Origin: Bacillus sp. S/N-304-OC-R1
Lineage (GTDB): Bacteria > Bacillota > Bacilli > Bacillales > Cytobacillaceae
Direction: 5' to 3'
Length of the DNA: 64,000 bases
Assembly: GCF_019749375.1 (NCBI RefSeq)
Contig: NZ_JACWFE010000016.1
Span: 1-64,000, forward strand
Shown piece by piece: positions 28,791 to 38,032 of the stretch. Both the position numbers and the translations under genes were made by a program. The notes beneath the pieces are model-generated. The model ran no database searches. It was not told where the DNA came from and saw only the letters and a program-made list of their open reading frames with translations. Position 1 is the stretch's first letter; the number at the start of each line of letters is the position of its first letter.

Positions 28791-28842
28791 GGTGCCTGGC
28801 CCTCAGTATTTTAAAGTTTTAGCGCACTGGAGGTCTGGCCAA
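28791..28842. repeat. GGTGCC-type imperfect palindrome
   Basis: GGTGCCTGGCCCTCAGT pairs with ACTGGAGGTCTGGCCA around an 18-base loop. It is related to the hairpins at 1339-1380, 24629-24692 and 42709-42743. Confidence 0.6.
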
Positions 28843-28856
28843 TAGGAATATAAAAA

Positions 28857-28877
28857 GCTCAATCATCTAGATTGAGC
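28857..28877 (-). terminator. Terminator of the LysR gene
   Basis: GCTCAATC and GATTGAGC form an 8-bp stem with a 5-base loop, followed on the minus strand by TTTTTATA. Confidence 0.8.
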
Positions 28878-28906
28878 TCCTTCAAACTATATTTAAGATT
28901 TTTAAA

Positions 28907-29770
28907 TTATACACCATAGACCTTACTCATCGAAGAATAAAATTCTTGAAAAATGGGGTTACTCAAAGTTTTCGTAAGTGCAATAAGTTTGACCGGAACG
29001 TTTGAAGTATACGTATCTATTACAGTGACAGTTCCAGATTCGATTTCTTTTTTAATCTTGCTTGTCCCGATGATTCCAAGATACGGGTAGTTGAGGACGG
29101 CATTTTTAATCACTTCATCACTATTAGAATATATAGTATTTGGAAAATACGTTCCTTTTTTTAATATTTCAAATTTAATATAGGGAGCCCTATGATCAAA
29201 TAGAACCGGAAATTTTGCTAGGTAATCTTCTGTTTGAAAAGAGTCATTAGCTATTTTACTCGAAGCAAACAGCACCAAGCCTTCATAATCAATACTCTGG
29301 TAGGATATATCAGAGTTTAAAGGTCTTCCATTAACAATCGCAAGATCCACCTCATTAAGGATTACCTTTTTCAGTGCATCATCACTACTATTAACAGAAT
29401 ACACCTCTATCAAAACATTTTTGTACTTTTTTTGAAAATTTACAATTTGAGGCAGAAAAAAACGCTCATGATGTTCATCTAATCCACAGACACGAATGAT
29501 TTGTTTTTCCCCTTTAAATTCCTCCATCTTCCTTTGAAGAGTAAACAGTTCATTGAGCATATTTTTGGCATGCTCATATAGAATTTCTCCAGCTTTAGAT
29601 AACTTTTTTCGATTGTCTATTTTCTCAAAAAGAGGTAAGCCCATCTCATCTTCTAAATGCTGCAGATGTTTTGTAATTGTCGGTTGTGAGTAATTAAGAC
29701 GCATAGCTGCTTTTATTAGATTTTGTTCTTCAACTACAATTTGAAATGTCTGAAGGTGTCTAATCTCCAC
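28907..29770 (-). CDS. LysR-type regulator
   Basis: This 287-residue regulator has the N-terminal winged helix MEIRHLQTFQIVVEEQNLIK, AAMRLNYSQPTITKHLQHLE and a periplasmic-binding-like effector domain. The start is GTG. It is divergent from the YfcC carrier and AbgB-like hydrolase genes, 296 bases apart, and the usual LysR logic would make it their activator. The effector is likely their substrate or product (inference). Confidence 0.9.
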   Translation of the reverse strand: MEIRHLQTFQIVVEEQNLIKAAMRLNYSQPTITKHLQHLEDEMGLPLFEKIDNRKKLSKAGEILYEHAKNMLNELFTLQRKMEEFKGEKQIIRVCGLDEHHERFFLPQIVNFQKKYKNVLIEVYSVNSSDDALKKVILNEVDLAIVNGRPLNSDISYQSIDYEGLVLFASSKIANDSFQTEDYLAKFPVLFDHRAPYIKFEILKKGTYFPNTIYSNSDEVIKNAVLNYPYLGIIGTSKIKKEIESGTVTVIDTYTSNVPVKLIALTKTLSNPIFQEFYSSMSKVYGV

Positions 29771-30066
29771 TAAATAACAACCTTTCTTGTTTATTTCTGA
29801 AGATATATTAAAAATGATTATATGTACATTATCGAATTATTTCAATATAACTATAACTCAAAAAAATTAAAATAGTAATATTGAGTATTCCTTTTTGGAA
29901 TATCAGTTTCCCAAAATCACGTTAAAATAATGAAAACGTTAACAATTTTAAGTATTTTCTAAATTTAATCCCAGTTGGAAGGAAGATGAAAATTCAAATA
30001 TTTTAAAAGGTTCAATCAGATTGAGACGACTTGATTTTTTACACATAACATAAAGGAGTGTTACCT

Positions 30067-31491
30067 ATGAGTACTGCCCAATCATTGAAGCAAGAAGAAA
30101 ACACAGGAAAGAAGAAGAAAAAAGGTGGATTAAATGCCTACGTTCTAATGTTTTTGATTATTCTGGCCATTTCTATATTAACTTATGTTGTACCAGCTGG
30201 TCACTACGAGAGATATGAGGAAAATGGCCGAACAATGATTGACGCTACAAAATTTGAATTTGTGAAAAATACGCCTGTCAATCTCCTAGAAATGTTTAAT
30301 TCGTTTCACCAAGGAATGGTTAAGGCCGGTCCAATTATCCTATTTGTTCTACTATTTGGCGGTGCCCTTGGAATTATGCAAGCTACAGGATCCATTGATG
30401 CGTTAATTCGATTTACTGTTCAAAAATTTGGCTCAAAGAAAAAATTGATTATTCCGGTTATGGTCTTGATTTTTTCATTGCTTGGGACTCTAATCGGATC
30501 AGCTGAAGACTCATTAATCTATATTACAATCATCGCACCGATGACGATTGCATTAGGCTTTGATGCTTTAACTGGCCTTGCGATTGTTTTTCTGGGAATG
30601 CTTGGTGCTGGATTTACTTCAGGAATTACAAATCCGTTTACAATTGGTGTTGCCCAATCCATTGCTGAACTTCCTATGTACTCTGGAATTGGCTTACGTA
30701 TCGCGCTTTACGTTCTATTCTATATTTTGTCCGTGTTATACATCTTCCGACATGTTAGTAAAATCGAAAAAAATCCAGAACTAGCTGAATATGGTAAATT
30801 TAACAAAAACGAAAGTATTCAATTTGAGAACAATTACAAAATAAGTAAAAGTCATGCGATTTCTCTTTTTGTCCTTTTAGCCTGCTTTATTGCCCTTATC
30901 TATGGTGTTATTAGTCTTGGATGGTATATCAGTGAAATTGCAGGGGTTTTCTTACTAGGTGCCATTATTATGGGGCTCATCGGTAAACTTTCCGGTAATG
31001 AAATGACGGATGCGTTTATTAAAGGATGCTCTGAAATGGTTCCAGGTGCCATGATTATTGGGGTTGCAAGTACAATTCTTATTGTACTTACTAACGGTAA
31101 CTTATTAGATACGATTTTATATGCTACTTCTGGTTTACTTAAGGGTCTTCCACCTAGTGTTACAGCCGTTGGAATGGCCATTGTCAATTTCTTCATCCAT
31201 TTCCTTGTTCCATCTGGAAGCGGACATGCCTCATTGGTTATGCCTATTATGGCACCATTGGCAGATCTAGTCGGTGTAACGAGACAAACGACTGCATTTG
31301 CTACTGTAATGGGTGCAGGGGTGTCCAATTTGATTATCCCAACTGGCGGAGTGTTGCTTGCGGGTCTAGGAATGATGGGCATCCCTTATGCGAAATGGTT
31401 TAAATGGATATTACCATACGTTCTTATTCAGGTAGTGATTGTTGTCATCTTCTTAATCATTGCTCAAGCGATTCATTATGGTCCGTTCTAA
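30067..31491 (+). CDS. YfcC/DcuC-type membrane carrier
   Basis: This 474-residue membrane protein has about 12 helices. After a Lys-rich cytoplasmic start come NAYVLMFLIILAISILTYVV PAGHY, then GSAEDSLIYITIIAP, GFTSGITNPFTIGVAQSIAE and HFLVPSGSGHASLVMPIMAP, motifs of YfcC/ArcD-like transporters. Such carriers move amino acids, peptides or dicarboxylates. The ATG at 30067 has AAAGGAG 8 bases upstream. It is followed after 71 bases by an AbgB-like hydrolase, so the cargo is probably an acylated or conjugated amino acid. Confidence 0.85.
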   Translation: MSTAQSLKQEENTGKKKKKGGLNAYVLMFLIILAISILTYVVPAGHYERYEENGRTMIDATKFEFVKNTPVNLLEMFNSFHQGMVKAGPIILFVLLFGGALGIMQATGSIDALIRFTVQKFGSKKKLIIPVMVLIFSLLGTLIGSAEDSLIYITIIAPMTIALGFDALTGLAIVFLGMLGAGFTSGITNPFTIGVAQSIAELPMYSGIGLRIALYVLFYILSVLYIFRHVSKIEKNPELAEYGKFNKNESIQFENNYKISKSHAISLFVLLACFIALIYGVISLGWYISEIAGVFLLGAIIMGLIGKLSGNEMTDAFIKGCSEMVPGAMIIGVASTILIVLTNGNLLDTILYATSGLLKGLPPSVTAVGMAIVNFFIHFLVPSGSGHASLVMPIMAPLADLVGVTRQTTAFATVMGAGVSNLIIPTGGVLLAGLGMMGIPYAKWFKWILPYVLIQVVIVVIFLIIAQAIHYGPF

Positions 31492-31562
31492 AAGATAAGC
31501 AAGACTTAAGCTGAGGGGACTCAGGGGACTCCCCTCTTAACTTTTTTGAAGAGGTGAATGAA

Positions 31563-32975
31563 ATGGATTATCGTGAGGTTCTATCAAAAATTATTGAAGA
31601 AAAAAGAGAAAAATTAATTTCTGTTAGCGACAAAATTTGGGATTTCGCAGAAACAGGCTTCGAAGAGTTCAAATCAGCAGACTTATTATGTAGAACATTA
31701 GAAGAAGAAGGGTTTACTGTTGAAAAAGGTGTAGGCAATATCGAAACCGCCTTTATCGGAAGCTTCGGAACAGGGAAACCAACAATTGCTGTTTTAGGTG
31801 AATTTGATGCATTAACTGGTTTAAGCCAAGCTGGAGGAGCTACTGAATATAATCCTGTAAAAGCTGGTGGCAATGGCCATGGCTGTGGGCATAATTTACT
31901 TGGTACAGGGGCATTAGCCGCTGCGATTGCAGTACGAAATTACCTAGAAGAAAACAACCTGGAAGGAACAGTTCGCTATTATGGGTGTCCAGGAGAAGAA
32001 ATTGGCAGCGGGAAAACATTTATGGTAAGAGAGGGTCTATTTGATGATGTGGATTTCGCCCTATGCTGGCACCCATGGTCTCGAAATGCAGTATGGTCCA
32101 TGTCTTCTCTTGCCTGTTATGAAGTTTCCTATAGATTTAGTGGGAAAAGTGCTCACGCAGCTGCCAGCCCGCATCTTGGAAGAAGTGCGCTTGATGCCGT
32201 TGAACTAATGAATGTGGGAGTAAACTATTTAAGGGAACATATAATTCCTGAAGCAAAGGTTCATTACGCTATCACCAATTCCGGCGGGTTCTCACCAAAT
32301 GTAGTTCAAGAAAAAGCAGATGTTTTATATTTTATTCGTGCACCACTTGTATCCCAGACAGAAGAAATCTATCAGCGCATTTGCGATATTGCTAGAGGCG
32401 CCGCACTGATGACCGGGACACAAGTAGAAATAGACTTTGCCTCTGCTGCTGCTAATATATTGCCAAATAATACATTGGAAGAAATCATGCATGAAAACTT
32501 TATTTCCTTAGGCGTTCCACAGTATGATGAGAAGGAAATACAATTTGCACAGGCTATTCGGGAAACTTTATCTGAGGCGGATAAAAAAGGTGATGTACAG
32601 GTTAATAAGGAACTTGAAGGAAAGGATTTAGCCCATGTCATCGATCCATTTATTCCATCAAATGGAGTACTGCCGGGCACAACCGATGTTGGCGATGTCA
32701 GCTGGATCGTTCCTACTGCACAATGTCTAGTAGCGTGTGAACCAGTAGGAACTCCGCTTCATACATGGCAGGTCGTTTCAACCGGTAAGACTTCTATCGC
32801 TCATAAAGGAATGCTACATGCGGGTAAAGTTATGGCGGCAACGGCAATCGAAGTCCTTCATAATCCTGCTATTCTTGAGAAAGCAAAAGCGGAATTAATA
32901 AAGCAAAGAAACGGCGAAGAATATGTGTGTCCAATTCCGCCAGAAGTTAAAAAATATAAATTGCAGACTGTTTAA
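31563..32975 (+). CDS. abgB: M20 metallopeptidase, AbgB-like
   Basis: This protein of about 470 residues is similar in length and motifs to p-aminobenzoyl-glutamate hydrolase subunit B. Metal-ligand motifs are GNGHGCGHNLLG, CPGEEIGSGK and ALCWHPW; the late metal ligand region is VGTPLHTWQ. It carries TTDVGDVSW near the C-terminus. No AbgA partner is adjacent, so it may act alone or on another amide. The ATG at 31563 is preferred over GTG 31554 because GAGGTGA lies 5 bases upstream. A terminator follows at once. Confidence 0.83.
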   Translation: MDYREVLSKIIEEKREKLISVSDKIWDFAETGFEEFKSADLLCRTLEEEGFTVEKGVGNIETAFIGSFGTGKPTIAVLGEFDALTGLSQAGGATEYNPVKAGGNGHGCGHNLLGTGALAAAIAVRNYLEENNLEGTVRYYGCPGEEIGSGKTFMVREGLFDDVDFALCWHPWSRNAVWSMSSLACYEVSYRFSGKSAHAAASPHLGRSALDAVELMNVGVNYLREHIIPEAKVHYAITNSGGFSPNVVQEKADVLYFIRAPLVSQTEEIYQRICDIARGAALMTGTQVEIDFASAAANILPNNTLEEIMHENFISLGVPQYDEKEIQFAQAIRETLSEADKKGDVQVNKELEGKDLAHVIDPFIPSNGVLPGTTDVGDVSWIVPTAQCLVACEPVGTPLHTWQVVSTGKTSIAHKGMLHAGKVMAATAIEVLHNPAILEKAKAELIKQRNGEEYVCPIPPEVKKYKLQTV

Positions 32976-32982
32976 AAAGCAT

Positions 32983-33019
32983 AAAAGAAGGCAACTATTT
33001 TATTTGCCTTCTTTTTTTG
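32983..33019 (+). terminator. Terminator of the AbgB-like gene
   Basis: AAAAGAAGGCAA pairs with TTGCCTTCTTTT followed by TTT, placed just after the stop. Confidence 0.88.
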
Positions 33020-33062
33020 CGATTTTACAATACATCCTCTTCTTTTTTCTTTGAACTATAAC

Positions 33063-34202
33063 TCACAGTACAATATCTAATTTATTTTCTCTCTTCCATA
33101 AAAATGCGACAAACACGATCACAATTATGATCAATACGATATAAAGCGTTGGAACAAGCCATATAGGAAGCCACATGTTAATGATGAAATTGAGCAAATA
33201 AGGGATTCCAAAAATGAGCAATGCTGATATGATTGGAACTTGTACACCAATGAGAGCAATAAAGCTTGGGACAAGATTTGAGATCCCCATTGAAATGAAT
33301 GTTAATAAAAACCCCAACACGTAAATGGCCATGATCGAAAGAATGATATATTGAAAGAACGTTAAATTATACCAATGCCATTGCCCAATAAAAGAATTAA
33401 TCGGGATTTCGAAAAAGATCACAGGGTTATTTAATGAATATAAGCTTAAATAAACAGCCAACAACACTGACATCACGATGAATGCCGAGATGAATCCAGC
33501 AAAGAACTTCTTCCTTAAAATTGTACGCCCTATTTTTGATGGGTATTGCAAGTCAACTACATTTTTTGTTCTGTCACTCAATAAAACTGGGGAAATGACG
33601 AGCACCACGCTCATTAATACCGCAATGGCGATATTACTAATAATAGATTGAAAGTTCCAGAAAGAAACCTCTGGGTATAAATCAATTTGCCCCGTCATTT
33701 TTAACTCATCCAAATGCTTTTGCCCAATTGGGTCAGCCCTGCCTATTTTTTTTTCAATAATCAATTCATTGTCATCATGGAATTCTAGTATTCTTTCACG
33801 CTCTTGAAGTTGCAAGAACAAATCAACATTTTCATCAAAAAAAACTTTATCCCGAAATTTCCCCAGGGTTTCATCGAAGAAATCTATATTTTGAAAATCC
33901 TTATATGATAGGATGCCCGCTTCCTTAAAATCCTCTCTGCCTTGAATGAATTCGTCAGCTTTCTGGACTTCTTCTTTGTATTTCTTTTTAAAATCATTCT
34001 TTTCTGTCTCATTCAAGTTGGTTCCGTACTCTTCTACCATTTCGGCGCCAATCTTATAGGATTCCAAGGCTGATCTCCCATTAGGGAAATACTTAATGTC
34101 AAAATCAATTAAAAAATAGTATAAAATCAAATTAACGAACGCAACAGCGAGGAGTATTTTCCAGTTTAAGATTTTTTTTATTTCTAGTAATAAAATCTGC
34201 AT
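33063..34202 (-). CDS. ABC-2 type permease 2 of the ECF-controlled exporter
   Basis: This 379-residue membrane protein has one N-terminal helix (ILLAVAFVNLILYYFLI), an extracytoplasmic charged segment of about 160 residues, then about five helices. It resembles the gene upstream in layout, so the two probably form a heterodimeric channel. The ATG at 34202 has AAGGAG 7 bases upstream and overlaps nothing essential; a longer open frame would overlap the preceding gene. Substrate unknown. Last gene of the operon. Confidence 0.78.
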   Translation of the reverse strand: MQILLLEIKKILNWKILLAVAFVNLILYYFLIDFDIKYFPNGRSALESYKIGAEMVEEYGTNLNETEKNDFKKKYKEEVQKADEFIQGREDFKEAGILSYKDFQNIDFFDETLGKFRDKVFFDENVDLFLQLQERERILEFHDDNELIIEKKIGRADPIGQKHLDELKMTGQIDLYPEVSFWNFQSIISNIAIAVLMSVVLVISPVLLSDRTKNVVDLQYPSKIGRTILRKKFFAGFISAFIVMSVLLAVYLSLYSLNNPVIFFEIPINSFIGQWHWYNLTFFQYIILSIMAIYVLGFLLTFISMGISNLVPSFIALIGVQVPIISALLIFGIPYLLNFIINMWLPIWLVPTLYIVLIIIVIVFVAFLWKRENKLDIVL

Positions 34203-34213
34203 ATCATGTCTCC

Positions 34214-35476
34214 TTACGAGATATCTTGTTTTCCAAACTTGCTCAAAGATATATAACAACAAATAGTGAAGATGACTGCCCATAATACAATGGTGCCTAC
34301 TTCATAATACTTAAACATCATTAGTCCACTTGCCCCCATCCACCACTGGTGAGGATTTAATATAAGAGTAGACAAATTAAATCCCATGAATAATTTTAAA
34401 TTTAAAGAGCCTGGTATAAAGCCCGGTAATAAAAATATGGCAATAAAGATAAGTGCAAACAAAATAAAAGTAAAATAACTGTTTTTCAATATTACAGATA
34501 TGCTAAAAGTAAAAGTTGAAAACAAAAGCATGCAAATATATGAAACGATAATAGCCAAAAGTAAATAGGTTGAAAATGAAAAATCCCACCATGAAACGTA
34601 CGGAAAGTTATACTCCCAATTAAATCCGCTGCTTATTGAACTATTCCATAAATAAGAGTAATCAAATACAGTAAAGTATGCACTAAGTGTCACCACCAAC
34701 AAAAACACCGTAATGATGGATGTAGTAAATAAGGCTGCCACTAACTTATCAAACATTACCTTTCTGCCTCGTCGTGTTGTATATGTAACAAGCTGGGTTC
34801 GATTTTCGAATTCGAAATTCGTAATCAGGGCTGTAGAAAGGACGATTAATATCATGCCCTCAATCAAGAGCGAATTAAACAAAGTTCGAAATAATAAACT
34901 ATGCATAGCGTAAGGCTTCCCGGCAAAAAACCACTGATTGTACTCTTCGTTTTTTTTCAATTCCTCAAATCGTTCAGCGAATTTCATATATTCATTTCTA
35001 AGTGTTTCAGCAGCTGCTCCGCTCAAACCATATATGTTTGCTTCTAATTCCCCTTTATTTTTTATGCTTATGTTTGCATAGGCACTATCCAAGGATTTTG
35101 CCTTACTTAGATACATTTCTTTTAATTGAAGCTCGTAGAATGATTTCAGCTCCGTTTTTGAATATACATTCTGCTTTTCATAGCGTAATTGCTGAAAAAA
35201 ATCAGCTGCACTTTCAAATGTTTGCCCAGACCGTTTTTGTGTCACTACGTTCAAACGAGACAGCTCTAGCTGTATATCACGTTCAAGTTCTTCAATAGTT
35301 TTATCTGTAATCTTTATCCCATACTTCTTAGAAAGCTGATTCACCACTCCCAAGCCCTTTTTTACTTCGGAAGAATCATAGATAATAAAGACATTCCATG
35401 CGGAAAATAAAAGCATTAGCGCAAGAATGATCGGCGAGGTGAGCGCTTTTTTACATTCAAAAAAAATGATCCGCAT
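34214..35476 (-). CDS. ABC-2 type permease 1 of the ECF-controlled exporter
   Basis: This 420-residue protein starts with a helix (ALTSPIILALMLLFSAWNVF), has an extracytoplasmic coiled region of about 170 residues (ITDKTIEELERDIQLELSRL), then six helices. The large outside domain between the first two helices is typical of permeases in antimicrobial-peptide resistance or lipid-linked stress systems. It lies 5 bases after the ATPase gene. Substrate unknown. Confidence 0.78.
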   Translation of the reverse strand: MRIIFFECKKALTSPIILALMLLFSAWNVFIIYDSSEVKKGLGVVNQLSKKYGIKITDKTIEELERDIQLELSRLNVVTQKRSGQTFESAADFFQQLRYEKQNVYSKTELKSFYELQLKEMYLSKAKSLDSAYANISIKNKGELEANIYGLSGAAAETLRNEYMKFAERFEELKKNEEYNQWFFAGKPYAMHSLLFRTLFNSLLIEGMILIVLSTALITNFEFENRTQLVTYTTRRGRKVMFDKLVAALFTTSIITVFLLVVTLSAYFTVFDYSYLWNSSISSGFNWEYNFPYVSWWDFSFSTYLLLAIIVSYICMLLFSTFTFSISVILKNSYFTFILFALIFIAIFLLPGFIPGSLNLKLFMGFNLSTLILNPHQWWMGASGLMMFKYYEVGTIVLWAVIFTICCYISLSKFGKQDIS

Positions 35477-35481
35477 GACAT

Positions 35482-36357
35482 TTACACTTCCACTTGCAAA
35501 TTATCTCTATATTCGTATAAGAAAACATCCTCTAAATTTGGCATAACTGGTATCCAATCCTTGTTCATTTCGCCTTTATGAACAAATCTAACTATGACAT
35601 TTCCACGTTCTTGCTTTTCTCCAATAAGAACGTATTTCTTTCGAAAAGCGTCCAATTCAACGTTCGTAATGGATGTTTCATAGACGAATCCATTAAGTGT
35701 ATCGCAAATGGATTCGGGAGTGTCTTTAAATAAAAGCTCCTGATTTTTTATCATAATGACTTGATTAGCGATGGACTCGATATCTGAAACAATATGGGTA
35801 GAAATGATAATCAGTCTATCCCGAGATAGGCCAGTTAAAAGCTGGCGAAAGCGAGCCCGTTCTTTCGGGTCAAGGCCAGCAGTCGGTTCATCCAAAATTA
35901 AAATCTTTGGGTCATTTAACAAAGCTTGGGCTATTCCAACCCGCTGAATCATCCCACCGGAAAATTTCCTCATCTTTTTATTCGCAACATCACCAAGTGC
36001 TACTTTCTCCAATAAATCATCAATGATTTGCAGTGCGGCCTTTTTATCTATTCCTTTTAAAGCTGAAAGATACAATAAATACTGCTTTGGTGAGTAATGC
36101 TTATAAAACCCGAAGTTTTGTGGTAAGTATCCAAGAATATCACGGTAATCTTCATCAAGATTGACAATATTTGTTCCGTTATAAAGGATTTCTCCTTTTG
36201 TCGGAGAAATAAGAGTGACGAGCATTTTAATTAGCGTCGTTTTCCCAGCACCATTAGGAGCAAGGAGGCCATAAATTCCTTTATCAAATTCAAGATTCAT
36301 TTGATTTAAGACGGTAAAATCCCCATATTGTTTACTAACATCTTTTACAACCAACAT
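35482..36357 (-). CDS. ABC exporter ATPase
   Basis: This 291-residue ATPase has Walker A APNGAGKTTL, signature FSGGMIQRVGIAQAL, Walker B KILILDEPTAGLDP and the switch His in IIISTHIVSDIES. It groups with ABC-2/BcrA-like exporters. One base separates its ATG from the upstream stop (TAATATG), so it is translationally coupled. It would power the two permeases downstream. Confidence 0.92.
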   Translation of the reverse strand: MLVVKDVSKQYGDFTVLNQMNLEFDKGIYGLLAPNGAGKTTLIKMLVTLISPTKGEILYNGTNIVNLDEDYRDILGYLPQNFGFYKHYSPKQYLLYLSALKGIDKKAALQIIDDLLEKVALGDVANKKMRKFSGGMIQRVGIAQALLNDPKILILDEPTAGLDPKERARFRQLLTGLSRDRLIIISTHIVSDIESIANQVIMIKNQELLFKDTPESICDTLNGFVYETSITNVELDAFRKKYVLIGEKQERGNVIVRFVHKGEMNKDWIPVMPNLEDVFLYEYRDNLQVEV

Positions 36358-36358
36358 A

Positions 36359-37120
36359 TTAAAAAACTCCCTTCGCCGGTTTCATTTGAACCAGCCTGCT
36401 TAAATAAAAAAGATACAAAATTATGCTTCCTGCAAGGACAATTCCATAGACAAAAATCGGAACAGTCATGAGAAATTGTATATAAACTTTATTGTTTAAT
36501 AATCTTAGGAAAACATTGATACCAATCCAGCCAATTCCTACTTGAAAGGCATGAAATCCAGAGTGGCCTTTCATGAATATCATTAGAAACATAACTGAAA
36601 ACAAGAATAGAGCTGTTGTTGAGATCATGAATATTCTAAAAAAATGTAAATTATTGAATAGAGATACAAGAGAGATAATACTAATGATGTTCACGATGAT
36701 GGAAATCACGCTAAAATTGAACATACGAAAGGCAGACACTTGGTAAAGGTTATATTTAGAAACCATCTCCACTTCAAAGGTTTCACTATGCTTTTTATGG
36801 AAAAGATCATAAAGTGAAAGAACCATATATAGAAGAGGAGAAAACAAAAAGACAAAGCCATATACGTCATTTTCATTTATATTGGATGGATAGGCACTCG
36901 TGATAAATAAAAAGATTAGAACCGCCATTACAGAGAATGAAATCAAGATTCCATCTCTTGGGTTCGTAAATAGATAGCGGAATCCTATTTCTTTGTATAA
37001 ATTCAGCAAAAAAGAAGGAAAGGATTCTTTTCGCTTCACACCTGCACTGATAATCGTTCTAATTTCTTTTTGAATAATCTCATCGTCAGGAGTAGGAATT
37101 TGAAATTTTTCTTTATTCAT
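36359..37120 (-). CDS. Six-helix membrane protein, probable anti-sigma partner
   Basis: This 253-residue protein has a cytoplasmic N-terminus of about 60 residues (IPTPDDEIIQKEIRTIISAG) followed by six predicted helices. No zinc anti-sigma HxxxCxxC motif is present. Its ATG overlaps the end of the sigma factor gene by 8 bases. That coupling suggests it is the membrane regulator of the sigma factor, an inference from position. B. subtilis sigY-yxlCDEFG has a comparable order (sigma, membrane proteins, ABC exporter). Confidence 0.65.
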   Translation of the reverse strand: MNKEKFQIPTPDDEIIQKEIRTIISAGVKRKESFPSFLLNLYKEIGFRYLFTNPRDGILISFSVMAVLIFLFITSAYPSNINENDVYGFVFLFSPLLYMVLSLYDLFHKKHSETFEVEMVSKYNLYQVSAFRMFNFSVISIIVNIISIISLVSLFNNLHFFRIFMISTTALFLFSVMFLMIFMKGHSGFHAFQVGIGWIGINVFLRLLNNKVYIQFLMTVPIFVYGIVLAGSIILYLFYLSRLVQMKPAKGVF

Positions 37121-37667
37121 GCTGATGCACCTGCATTTCCTTTTTAATTAATTTGATGGCTGCATAGTACCTTGTTTTTACGGTAGATAGCGGAGCTTGT
37201 ACCATTTCAGCGATTTCCTGCAGCGTATATTCCCCAAATAGCTTTAAGCGAACAATTTGCTGCGAACTTGACTCTAATTCGTTCATAATCACCGAAATTC
37301 GTTCAACATCCTCTCTGTATTCAAATGAAATAGTAAAATCTTCAATACTTTTAAAATCATAATCTTCCAATGACTCTGTGATCTTCCTATATTGATAGTT
37401 TTTCGAGCGAAAGTAATCCACCAGTTTATTTGATGCAATTTTGTAAAGCCAAGTCCGAAAAGAAGCCTTTTTTTCATCAAACTGCCCTATTGATTTCAAA
37501 ACACTTATAAAAATTTCCTGAGTCAGATCAAGAGAAAGATCGGAATCGATCGTCTGCTTGTATACAAAAGCAAACATTTCCCGATAGTATTTTGAAATCA
37601 GCTCATTGGCATCTTCATGACTTCCACTTTTCTTGATTTTCTTAATCCAGCGTTGCTCTTGTTTCAC
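37113..37667 (-). CDS. ECF-type RNA polymerase sigma factor
   Basis: This sigma factor of about 184 residues has region 2 (DLTQEIFISVLKSIGQFDEK, FRTWLYKIASNKLVDYFRSK) and region 4 (QQIVRLKLFGEYTLQEIAEM, PLSTVKTRYYAAIKLIKKEM). The GTG at 37667 (GGAAGG upstream) is preferred over a TTG at 37685 without a ribosome binding site. It heads a five-gene operon with a membrane protein and an ABC exporter, which it likely drives from its own promoter (37691-37717). Confidence 0.88.
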   Translation of the reverse strand: MKQEQRWIKKIKKSGSHEDANELISKYYREMFAFVYKQTIDSDLSLDLTQEIFISVLKSIGQFDEKKASFRTWLYKIASNKLVDYFRSKNYQYRKITESLEDYDFKSIEDFTISFEYREDVERISVIMNELESSSQQIVRLKLFGEYTLQEIAEMVQAPLSTVKTRYYAAIKLIKKEMQVHQHE

Positions 37668-37690
37668 GTTCTCACTGCCTTCCAACTGTA

Positions 37691-37717
37691 TATTCGTAAG
37701 AAGATGGAAAAAGGTTT
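37691..37717 (-). promoter_or_regulatory. Candidate autoregulated ECF promoter
   Basis: On the minus strand AAACCTTTTT is followed after about 11 bases by CGAATA, matching the general AAC...CG(T/A) layout of ECF promoters with 16-base spacing. It ends about 24 bases upstream of the sigma factor GTG. A second AACCTTTTT lies just upstream. Confidence 0.4.
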
Positions 37718-37824
37718 TAAAAAGGTTAATTATTTTTTTAAAAATAAAAGAAAACTTGCCGATTTAGTACTCTATTACGGCTATTAAAAAACTGTTAGTT
37801 TACCAACCTTATATAAGAATTAAA

Positions 37825-37925
37825 GTAAAAATCTTTTTACCCTTCTTAATAATTATTCAAAAACCATTGTCACATTAATATTCATTCGACAATTTTTTTG
37901 CCCCCTATTGTAAAAATCTTTTTAC
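37825..37925. promoter_or_regulatory. Two identical 16-bp palindromic sites upstream of gntR
   Basis: GTAAAAATCTTTTTAC occurs exactly at 37825-37840 and 37910-37925, 85 bases apart, in the 365-base gap before the GntR gene. Each is a near-perfect dyad (arms GTAAAAA/TTTTTAC). The second overlaps a possible -35 (TTTACA) with TTATCA downstream. Autoregulation by GntR is inferred. The rest of the gap shows nothing else. Confidence 0.6.
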
Positions 37926-38032
37926 AAAATAACAAATGAATATGTTATCATTGAAATAAATTTTGAATGATTCGAACATGAGCTTAATAGTTTATATTAT
38001 TTTCACAAAAATAACGCATTGAGGTTTTTTCT

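Larger units (their letters stand above)
28578..28906. other. Intergenic region with two hairpins
   Basis: This 329-base stretch holds the promoter region of the FecCD-type operon (no certain -35/-10), a GGTGCC-type dyad at 28791-28842 and the LysR terminator at 28857-28877. Confidence 0.6.
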
